From assembly GCF_029542785.1 (NCBI RefSeq), contig NC_083371.1:558001-622000 (forward strand): a stretch of 64,000 nt of DNA, in the 5' to 3' direction. Shown piece after piece: positions 51,464 through 60,157 of this stretch. Below the pieces are notes generated by a model. The model made no database searches. It worked only from the letters and a program-made list of their open reading frames with translations, and was not told the DNA's origin. The translations under genes were made by a program, and so were the position numbers. This DNA comes from Malassezia japonica. Lineage: Eukaryota; Basidiomycota; Malasseziomycetes; Malasseziales; Malasseziaceae. The number at the start of each line of letters is the position of its first letter. Position 1 is the stretch's first letter.

Positions 51464-52877
51464 ATGCTTGGAGGGCGCATTCTCCTAGCTTTGGGAGTGA
51501 CTGCGGCTGCTGCTCGTAACTTTTCCATCTGCCAGGAATGGTCCGGCGAAGATTTCCTTGACAATTTCTACTTCTGGAAGTACAACGACCCTACGCGAGG
51601 CAAAGTTGACTATGTGGATCGCAAGGGGGCAGCCAAGAAGAACCTGACGTATGTGGACCAGCACACGGGTCGCTTCGTCATGACGGTCGACCACGGCGGC
51701 GATCCTGTGCCGTTGAATGGAAACAAGAGCGACCTGGGCCGCCAGAGCGTGCGTTTGCATTCCAATCATGTTTATGGCGATGGCGTGTATATTATCAAGG
51801 TTTCTTGGATGCCTCAGGGATGCGGGTGCGCAGAAATGGCAGAGAGCTTACCACAGTACATGGCCGGCGTTCTGGACGTCCACACCAAACAACTGGCCGC
51901 AGGGTGGCGAAATCGACATTATTGAGGGTGTCGATGGCGAAGGCGCTAATCTTGCGAGTCTCCACACGGGCGGTGCATGCCAGGTTCCTTCTAATGTGAG
52001 CACCGTCCAGCAGGGGTACGTTGCGTATTTTTGCTCACCCAGTTCCTTGCAGCAGCCCAACTGTACCAACCAGCCCGGATGCGCCACCAAGTTTGACAAT
52101 GTCGCCTCGTTTGGCCTTGGATTTAATGCGAAGTATGTCTTGGATGCATTCTGACCACAGCGGCGGCGGTTATTTTGCCATGGCGCGCGACACGCAAGTC
52201 GGTGGCCGAGGCGTACGTGACGCAACCTGACCTTAGATTGCCATGTGGTTCTGGCCCGCGAGTCTGGACTCCAAGTCGCTCCCTGTCGAGGTGGTGGCGC
52301 CTTTGAACAACGCGCCTACAACGCTGAACTACGAAGACGCGATCAACGCATGGGGCAAGCCGCAGGCCTTTTTTGGCTCCGACTTTGGTAATGGCTCAGA
52401 CTGCTCCATGAGCGAAAACTTTAATAACCACGAGATCATTTTCGACACGACGTATGTACCGAGGGAAATCCATGCTAACACAGGCTGTGCGGATACTGTA
52501 TGTATTCTTCCGTGACCAGCTAACGGCAGGGGGCGCAGGCGCATTCTCCACGTCGAATCTATGCCCCAGGACAACGTGTCAGGACTTTATTATCAGTACG
52601 TCTCCTTGCTAACCCAGACAATGGCTCGCAACTGGACGGCGCGCGCTGGGAGATTGACTATCTGCGCATCTACTCTAATGGATGCGAGAAGCAGACCGAC
52701 AAGCCGTGTCCAAAGGGGCAACCGGAGGGCGACTGCTCGCACTGTCCCGAAGGTTCCGACTGCCACAAGGCATCGGCCGGCGTGCGGCTGTCTGCGCCGG
52801 TGACGGGCACGCTCACCTTTGCTCTGACCAGCATGATCGCGGCGTATCTATTCGTCGAGTTGTTGAATTGCATGTAA
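51464..52877 (+). CDS. Secreted, probably GPI-anchored GH16 endo-beta-glucanase
   Basis: Eight exons: 51464-51825, 51857-52015, 52043-52132, 52161-52212, 52237-52451, 52484-52497, 52530-52595, 52618-52877; 405 residues. GH16 enzymes cut beta-1,3(4)-glucans of the cell wall. A signal peptide (LLALGVTAAAA) starts it; the catalytic motif GGEIDIIEGVDG is at about residue 138, preceded by GCGTWPAFWTS and followed by FGLGFNANGGGYFAM, MWFWPASLD and HEIIFDTTLCGYW. The Cys-rich tail ends in a hydrophobic segment (LTSMIAAYLFVELLNCM) fit for GPI attachment. Introns are 31, 27, 28, 24, 32, 32 and 22 nt, longer than elsewhere, one exon is 14 nt, and the codons are less GC-biased than those of neighbours. 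Confidence 0.85.
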
Positions 52878-52899
52878 TACCAATGTAGATTCCCCAAGG

Positions 52900-53721
52900 C
52901 TATGTATGGCTCTTTTGGCCGCGCTGCATGACCATAGTGAGCTGCTCCTGCGCCCGCCGCAGGTCGATGCGTGCTTGCGTCGATAGATCAAATGCGCGTA
53001 CGAGCGGTGCGATTTGTTCGGCGTGGAGATACACGTCCCAGTCCGTGAGATCCGCATCCTTGGTGCTCTGCACCTCTTGGAAGGCCGCCTCGAATTGCGT
53101 GCTCGGCACGGGCTCGATCAGCTTTCTTTTCAGCAAGACATTCAGGGCTTGAGACGCAATGTACGCGCGCCAGTGGCTCCATGCGCGCCACATGAGATAG
53201 TATGTGACAAAGTTGGGCAGGACCGGCACCAAGAACAAAGGCGCGGTGATCGGAATGCCGACCATGTTGTAGGCCAGGAGGCGGTAGTGGTGCGGCTCGC
53301 GCTTTTTCGCAAGCTCGCTCAGCGACTTCATCACCTCGGACTCGGACACGAGCTCTTTTGGGTATTCCAGCTTCAGCGGCGCGGCCTGGCGCTTGTTCGC
53401 CTCGTGCTCCATCAGCTCCTTCAGGGCAGGCCCCATGCCCTGGTCGATGCCCTTGAGTGCCCACTCTTCGTACTCGATGCGGTCCATGATGCGCTCGCCG
53501 AGCAGGAACGTGCGCCGGCGCCAGTTCAACGTCGACGACACGTCGGTACGGCCCAGGTTGACCCAGAAGTCGGACGCGCGGTTGATCATGCGCTGCATGA
53601 CCGACGCCTGCGCCTTGGGCGTCTTTTCGGTCAGCGCGGCTGGGGCGGCATGAACCAGATACGTAAAGTAGGTCGTCGCAGTGCTCCGCTGCCGAGCCAG
53701 CGGCACCGCCAGAATCCGCAT
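52900..53721 (-). CDS. Mitochondrial K+/H+ exchange-related protein (Mit_KHE1 family)
   Basis: 273 residues, no intron. The family (yeast YDL183C) is linked to K+/H+ exchange across the inner mitochondrial membrane. Family-like features: MRILAVPLARQRS at the start, a WVNLGRTDVSSTLNWRRRTF region, LLGERIMDRIEYEEWALKGI, and a hydrophobic hairpin MVGIPITAPLFLVPVLPNFV followed by TYYLMWRAWSHWRAY. The transport activity itself is inferred from the family name, not visible. It converges on the GH16 gene with 22 bp between stops. Confidence 0.75.
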   Translation of the reverse strand: MRILAVPLARQRSTATTYFTYLVHAAPAALTEKTPKAQASVMQRMINRASDFWVNLGRTDVSSTLNWRRRTFLLGERIMDRIEYEEWALKGIDQGMGPALKELMEHEANKRQAAPLKLEYPKELVSESEVMKSLSELAKKREPHHYRLLAYNMVGIPITAPLFLVPVLPNFVTYYLMWRAWSHWRAYIASQALNVLLKRKLIEPVPSTQFEAAFQEVQSTKDADLTDWDVYLHAEQIAPLVRAFDLSTQARIDLRRAQEQLTMVMQRGQKSHT

Positions 53722-53832
53722 CGCGTCGCCGCCGTGCGAGTTGCGCGCCCGATGGAGAGGTCGATCGACGCCACGTGCTTGGCAATCCCTTCGCGCAGAT
53801 TGGCTGGAGCAAGCACGGCTATGGGCTATGGC

Positions 53833-55053
53833 TTACTCGATCACGCGGTAGGCCCTCTTCTTGAGCTTGATCGCACCCGTGTGCGCGTTGCTCATGGGCT
53901 GCTCGTAGCGGAGGTGGGAGCGGAAGCGGCGCAAGTACAGGATCGCCACGTCCTCGAGGACATCAGGGTCGATGCCGAGGTCAGCAAAGCCCTTGACGCC
54001 CGTCACGTTGGGGTTCTCGCTGATGAAGCGGCGCTCCACCTCATCCGCGTTGAACATGGGCCACCAGATGCCCTTCTCACCCAGGCGGGCCACGCTCTTG
54101 AAAATGAACTTGGGCACGTTGATATCCGGCGAGATGAGCTTCTGGTAGGTGACGCTCTCGACGAGCTCCAGCAGCTCGCGGACCGTGTACGTCTTGGGAC
54201 CAGGAAGCGCATAGGTCTGGCCGATCGAAGCAGCGTCTGTCTCGCCAATGATGGCGAGCGCTTGCGCCACGTCGAGCGAGTGGACGGGCGCGTACTGCGT
54301 CTGCATGTTGTTCAGCTTCCAGGTGATGGGCCAAGCTGCGTTAGCTAGAAAACGTACAAGCAAGCTTGTTCAGGAAACGGTCCTCGTGGCCGTACATCGA
54401 CGAAGGGCGCACAACCGTCGCGCCATCAAACGAGCGGCGCACGGCGTCCTCACCAAGCGCCTTGGTGCGCAGGTAGCCGCTCGGCGAGTTGGCGTCCGCG
54501 CTCAGGTGCGACATCTGCACAAAGCGCGCAACACCCGCACTCTGCGCGATCTCGGCAATGCGGCGCGCACCCTCGACGTGCACGTCATGGAAGGAGAACC
54601 GCTTCGTTTCGTAGTTGCGGCCCGTGAGGTTGTACACGGTGTCCGAGTGCCGCAGACACTCGAGGGTCTGCTGGTCATTGCGCATGTCCCACTCGAGAGG
54701 CACGATCTGTCCAAGGTCGCCGAGAACGCGCAGGTGACGCTTCTCTTCCTCGTCACGGTAGGGCACCACAACCTGCGTACCGCGCTTTGCGAGCTTGCTC
54801 ACGAGGTAGCGGCCGAGGAAACCAGTCGCACCAAAGACGGTAGCCACGCTGCCCGTCACCGAGTTGCTGCGTGAGTCAAGACGACGTACCGACCGAGGCC
54901 GTATGGGCCCCTGGCAACCTGAGGCATACCCGTCTTCCTCTTGATAACCACATCCTGCATGTACGTGCGCACAGAGACACCAGCAGGTGCCGCTGCCTTG
55001 CACGCACGAGGAGCCACGCCCGCAACAAGGGGCATGTTCATCGCTGCGATCAT
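53833..55053 (-). CDS. Complex I 39/40-kDa subunit (NDUFA9-like, atypical SDR)
   Basis: Exons 55053-54891, 54867-54358 and 54335-53833 give 391 residues. NDUFA9 is an accessory subunit of mitochondrial NADH:ubiquinone oxidoreductase that binds NADPH. The nucleotide loop is VFGATGFLGRYLVSKLAKRG; then DTVYNLTGRNYETKRFSF, FVQMSHLSADANSPSGYLRT and VVRPSSMYGHEDRFLNKLA. The first exon encodes a presequence-like leader followed by VVIKRKTGMPQVARGPYGLG, which matches the conserved start of fungal family members. The start is one of two nearby Met codons (55053 or 55041). Introns are 23 and 22 nt. Confidence 0.9.
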
Positions 55054-55165
55054 CCTGCAAAGCTCCGCTGACAAACACGGATGCCGAGGGCAAGTCGTTC
55101 GGGCGCAGAGCGCCGTCGACCCGCACTCGGCCGGGCAGAGCATTGTAAATAATTTGAAAACTACC

Positions 55166-57106
55166 CTATTCGTCCGACGAAGTGGAGGTGGTGTCCGCCT
55201 CGGAGTCGTCCGAGAGGTCCAGGTAGCGGTCGCTGGAGAAGAGCGTGCGCGATTCTTCTTCGCGCAGGAGCTCGTCGAAAAGGGCGATGGCTTCTTCGTC
55301 GGCGAGCTCCGCGGCAGTGGGGGGGCGGGGTACGCCGTCCGGCTCATAGTGCGCTGCGAGATGCTCCTCGGCACGGTCGGTCGCCTCGGCAGAGTCTGAA
55401 TCGGAATCCGAGTCGAGCCGCCCGTGATTTCTCCGTATCGCACGCACGACAGCGGCCGTATTCATAGCGCGCATGCGGGAGCGGGTGCTTGGGCGATTCG
55501 CAAGGTAGTCGTCGAGCGTATGCTCGATCGACGCAGGCGTCGAATAGTGCAGGCGCACCACGCGCTCGATGCCGGCCGTGGCAACCATAGGAAGGGTCTG
55601 TATTAGAATAAGGACGTACCGGATGGCACAGTGCACTGTTCACAATCGAACGCGAGCCTTCGAGCGTAAATGACGGCGCATAGAGGTCGGGCGGCTTGAC
55701 CATCGTCGGCACGTCGCGGCTCGCATCGGTGCGGAACCACACTTGGTCCGTGCCTTTGGTCGAGTGCGCGAGCCAGTCGGTGGCGGGCATCGCCTCGCGC
55801 TGCGCAAGCAGCGTCTCGGTGTGGGGGATGCGCCAGCCATACGCCCGGAAGTCGTCCGAACCGGTCACGTAGTACAGGTGCCCCGTCTGCGACTCGAACC
55901 CAAACGAGCCGCGCTTGACCGTGCACGAGTTGCGGTAGCCGGCGTACTTGTCGAGCGTCGAATGGGGGGGGTGCGACAGGCACGGATTCATGTGGGGATA
56001 GCGCTCGAGCGACGACATGGTCGCCAGCGGCTCAGGGCTGCCCACTGCATAGAGCACGGGGTGGAAGAGCGACACGTCGGCGACGAGGAAGCGGCCGCTG
56101 GGATCAAATTGTGCGCCGGTCGTCTCCATGCGGCGCACGGCAGCACCGTGCGGGGGGCGCTTGATGCACAGCTCAGACGCATAGCGCACGAGCGAGTCGT
56201 CAATGTCGACATAGGAACTCTGCTCGCGGAACACCTTGCGCGTGTCAAATAGCCTGGGTCAGTCAGTACAGGTACGTACGCAACACCGGCATTCGGCTCG
56301 CACACGGTCGCAACGGCAAACGTGCGCCCGTCGCTCTCGTTTGGATTCCACTGCGCCGATGCGAGCTGGGCCGGGAAGTAGCCAAACGCCGCGACGTGCG
56401 TATCGGGCAGCCGCAGGTCGACGAGGAACAGCTCGCCGCAGTCGCTCGAGCTTAACAGGAGATTCGGGTTCGTGGGATGCGCCGATACTTCGCGAATCCC
56501 GGCCTCGTGGGACGATACGACGGCATCCGAGAAGCGCCGCTCGGCATTCGTGCGGATTGTGTACGCGGGCGCGTCGCCATAGTTCAGGTCGTAGCACAGC
56601 ACCTGCTGGTCGTTCCCGCCAGAAAAGAGGTGCCGATTCCCGCAGCTCCACGACAGCGAAAAGATGTTGGACGTGTGCCCAAGAAGCCGCGCATGCGTGC
56701 GGTACGTGCTAGACTCTGCCGTACCAGGGCGCTGGGGGTCATAGTCAAAGAGATCGCGCACATGGATCCGCATGTCGTCGCCACCGCTCGCCAACCACTG
56801 GCCCGAGCCCCGCGAAAAGGCAAGCGCATTAATACACGAGCGATGGCCTCGCACTTCGTGCAGGTACGGAAACCCGGCAGTGCGTATCGCCTCAGAGAGG
56901 ATGCCTCGCCGCGTCTGCATCGCAGCGGTGCGACGCCCGACGGGATCAAGCATGCGCACGTCGCGCGACTTGTATCTGTTTTGCAGTACAGGAGGTGGAT
57001 TAGGGGGGGTATCAAGAGGTTCCGGGACATGGACAATGCTGGAGGTAGACGCTGTATCGCCAGACGCGGCGCGCGCGCGCTTCGCCGACCGCCGCGTCGT
57101 CCTCAT
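55166..57106 (-). CDS. WD40 protein, likely DDB1-CUL4-associated factor (DCAF)
   Basis: Exons 57106-56280, 56253-55620 and 55597-55166 give 630 residues. WD repeats read HEVRGHRSCINALAFSRGSG, LASGGDDMRIHVRDLFD, LLGHTSNIFSLSWSC, LFSGGNDQQVLCYDL, and later LYYVTGSDDFRAYGWRI. Two repeats end in the DDB1-binding WDxR-type box: FLVDLRLPD and ALFDTRKVF, the second restored by the 26-nt intron. Arrangement with an interrupted propeller and an acidic Ser-rich tail (DLSDDSEADTTSTSSDE) resembles DCAF5/DCAF8 proteins. DDB1 itself is coded 19 kb away. The substrate is unknown. The other intron is 22 nt. Confidence 0.78.
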
Positions 57107-57472
57107 GGCGGAGACGAAGTGTGGAGGTGGCGGCGTGCACGGTTCAAGAAGCGCAAGGCGGTACGGCGAAGGGAGTGTGGTTGTGCTGCAACGATGAGCG
57201 AGATCAGGCTATGGGAGCGTGGCGTGGGAGCGTGGACAGGGGTGGTGGGTGCCGATTTGTCGCGGCATACATTTTTCGCCGAAATGACACATGCGCTACG
57301 TAGGTGTTCCGCCCATGCACAAGCACATCGCGATCGCTTGTCCTACTCTACGCGCACTATACATGGTAGCATCGATGCGCATCTCTATCCCCCACGCGCC
57401 CGTTCTTCGCGCCTCGCCCTCCTCGTACCCCACAAAGCACAGCTGCCCGAGAGTGGAGGCTTGCCTTTCTCC
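57107..57472. other. Intergenic promoter region, about 366 bp
   Basis: Divergent upstream region of the DCAF-like and NECAP genes. Short open frames exist on both strands but none resembles a protein family, and no RNA gene pattern was recognised. Confidence 0.5.
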
Positions 57473-58153
57473 ATGTCCGAAGAGTACTCGTCGGTGCTCT
57501 TTGTGGTGCGCGAGTGCTACGTCTACCGAGTCCCCCCCCGCACGTCCGCTGCCGGCTACCGTGCCGGTGAATGGGGCGATGTCGACCAGTCGCTGTGGAA
57601 AGGGCGCATGCGCATTGTCGAGTACAAGGATCGGTGCGAGATCCGCCTCGAGGATGGCGAGACGGGTACGTCGCGCGGCTAACGCAGGTGAGCTCTTTGC
57701 CGCGAGCCCCTACGATGTGAGTGGAAAGTCGGTCGAGCCCGTGCTCGACTCGTCGCGCTACTTTGTGCTGCGTGTCGAGTCGGACGGCCCGACGCCCGAT
57801 CAGCGGCGCACGGCGTACATTGGAGTCGGCGTACGTGACGTGACTGACGCAGTTTATGGAGCGTTCCGAGAGCTTCGACTTTACGGTCGCCCTCCAAGAT
57901 TGGACGCGGTACGTGGGCTCACTTACGCAGGCGACGCAAGGCGGTTCTCGCTGGAGCGGACGACGAGGACGACGAGGCGCCCCCCCGTCCGTCGCCGCAC
58001 CTGCCGGCCGGCCCGAAGCAGGACTTTTCGCTGCAGGAAGGCGAAACGTTGAGCATCAAGTTGCCGGCGCTGCAAAGCAGGCCGAACGCGCCGAGCGCCT
58101 CTGCGACGCGCACGGGCTTTGTGCTTCCGCCGCCGCCGTCGGGAAAGCGCTAG
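57473..58153 (+). CDS. NECAP-like endocytic adaptor-binding protein
   Basis: Exons 57473-57665, 57688-57830, 57853-57908 and 57931-58153 give 204 residues. NECAP regulates the AP-2 adaptor during clathrin-mediated endocytosis through its PHear domain. Family text runs over all joints: VLFVVRECYVYRVPPRTSAA, GYRAGEWG, WKGRMRIVEYKDRCEIRLED, DSSRYFVLRVESDG, IGVGFMERSESFDFTVALQD, then DFSLQEGETLSIKLP in the tail. All three introns are 22 nt and two interrupt the PHear domain. The start ATG lies in a good context just before SEEYSSVLFVV. It converges on the UPF0390 gene with 97 bp between stops. Confidence 0.93.
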
Positions 58154-58250
58154 AGTAGTATACAGCTATAGTAGAACCACGCATGTGGTGTGACGATGAG
58201 AGACGGTGGCACAAGCGCTGCGCCTGTGCGTTTATCTTTGCCTGTGGCGC

Positions 58251-58551
58251 TTACGGCTTCGGCTTCGGCTTTGCGCCCTTGTCGGCCTGGTCCGCAACCG
58301 AGCGCATGATCGACAGGGGTCCCTTTTGCGCGCGCCCCGCCATTTCGCGCTCGATGCGCGAGGTAGAGAGAGCCGTGTCGCGCTGGATCAGCCACGCAAC
58401 GTACCTTTTTCTGGATGACCTCCTGCAGTGCGCCCTTCTTCTTCGGTGCGATACGCTTGCCGACCTTGGGGCCTGCGTTGCTGTTGCCCTTGCGCTTCTC
58501 TTTCTGCGCAACGCCGAGGTTGCGCTTCAGCGGCTTGAATCCCTGCGCCAT
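58251..58551 (-). CDS. Small basic UPF0390-family protein
   Basis: Exons 58551-58405 and 58382-58251 give 92 residues. UPF0390 proteins (human C19orf53) are short, lysine-rich and nucleolar or ribosome-linked by location; their role is poorly known. The start MAQGFKPLKRNLGVAQKEKR and GKRIAPKKKGALQEVIQKK are family-like. After the 22-nt intron come a helix, RDTALSTSRIEREMAGRAQK, and the tail KPKPKP. Without removing the intron the C-terminus would be a different, longer, unrelated sequence. Confidence 0.8.
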
Positions 58552-58607
58552 GGTAGAAAAAACGTAAATCGCGAATCGGGCAAATTTTTGGCTTTGGACC
58601 GCCGCCG

Positions 58608-60157
58608 ATGCCGGTGGATCTGCTGCGCGAGAGCGCAAGCAAATACTTTCCGAGCGAGTACTATGGCACGATCCTCGGCGCTATCATTGTCCTAGCATTC
58701 CTGAAATCGTGGGCAAAGGGCCCTGCACTGCTTGTGCGCGAAGAGCGCCTCGAAGCGACGCAGCGCGCGGCGCGCGAAAAAGGGCAGCCGGTACGCGTCA
58801 CCGCTGGCCTGAACGATATGGGCGCGCGTGTCGTGCTTATTGCGGTACGTCGCGAGACTCACTCACACAGACGGGTGCCATGTCGCCGCTGGGCCTCGTT
58901 ACCATTGCGTCGCTGGCGCACCAAGGCGCGCACATTATCGCGCTCGTTCCCAACATTGAGGCGCCGAGCGTGCTGCAGCTCCTGCTGCTGCTGCGCGAGA
59001 GCACCAAGAGCGAGACGATCTATGCGGAGCAGTGCGACATGAGCAACCTGCACTCGATCACCGAGTTTGCAAACCGCTGGAACGCTGGCTCCGCGCAGGC
59101 GACGTCCGCGCCGGGCGCTGCGACCGGAGCGCCGACCGCGGCCGCGCCGGGCGGTGCCAAGGCCGCGCGCGAGGAGCTCTTTCCGCAGAGCACGCCAGTC
59201 GTCCACCGCCTCGACACGGTACTCTTTCTGCCGAGCGAGGAGTCGACGTACAAGATCGGCACGTACCGTTGCGGCACTCGGCATACGTACCCCTCGACGC
59301 ACGCCGACGACGGCGCGTACGCCGAGCAGACGTACGTGCGCCAGGTCCTCGCACCCTTCCATCTTGTGAATACGCTCCTGCCGAGCCTGCTTCTTATGCC
59401 GCCGAACCGTGACGTGCGCATTGTAAGCGTCGTCTCGCCGTGGTACGCGGCGGGCCTCGCGCAGTTTGACAAGGTCGACGAGCCGCTGCGCGGCCCCCAG
59501 CCCCGCGTCTACCAGCCATGGACATACCTCGGGGCAGCGACACTCCACTGGATCGTCCTGGCGTCGGAGCTGCAGCGGCGCGTCAACTTGCTTGCCGAGG
59601 CGGACACGCGCTCACGCTCCAAGCTGCCAGGCATCGACGTGGACGAAGTGACGACCGTGCCGACCGGCACGCTGCAGCGCAAGGGGCAGCGCAGCCACAT
59701 CTCGTCGGTGCTGGTGTGCCCCGGCTACGAGCGCTCCTCGCAGCTGACCGCGTTTTTTGGCACCGTGCCGCCGTTTGTGCACCACAAGGTGCTGTCGGTG
59801 CTCCTATGGGTCCTGCTTCTGGCGCTCTATCCCCTCTTTTGGCTCTTTGGCAAGAGCGCGACACAGGGCGCAGACGCGGCACTATGGGGCGTCACGGCCC
59901 GCCTCGCGTCCGGCGTCTCGGCGTCCTCGCGCCAGACGCGCGAGGATATCCTTGCGCCGGGCGAGAGCGACGACGAGGCGCGGCAGTGGCCGGGTATCGA
60001 GGCCGCGCGCCTCTACCGCGAAGGCCGCATCGTCGTGCCCCCCATGCCTGCGCAGCTCGAAGGCAAAACCGATGCATCCGAGCTCTGGAACAAGACCGAG
60101 GCGCGCGTCGAGGCGCTGTTGGGCGGTATTGCGCATGCAGGCGCAAAACATAGCTAG
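58608..60157 (+). CDS. DUF1776-type short-chain dehydrogenase-like membrane protein
   Basis: Exons 58608-58844 and 58871-60157 give 507 residues. An N-terminal hydrophobic helix (YYGTILGAIIVLAFLK) is followed by a Rossmann-like start VVLIATGAMSPLGLVTIASL, restored by the 26-nt intron, and SDR-like elements RIVSVVSPWYAAGLA and VYQPWTYLGAATLHWIVL. The canonical TGxxxGxG and YxxxK are not well preserved, as in the fungal DUF1776 family (which I believe includes yeast YLR426W), so enzyme activity is doubtful. A second hydrophobic stretch (VLLWVLLLALYPLFWLF) lies near residue 395. An Ala/Gly insert follows residue 140. The stop overlaps the Pop1 stop on the other strand. Confidence 0.72.

Noticed and set aside
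53014..54348. A 444-codon open frame on the plus strand across the KHE1 and NDUFA9 genes
   Set aside because: It is antisense to two conserved mitochondrial proteins and crosses their boundary.
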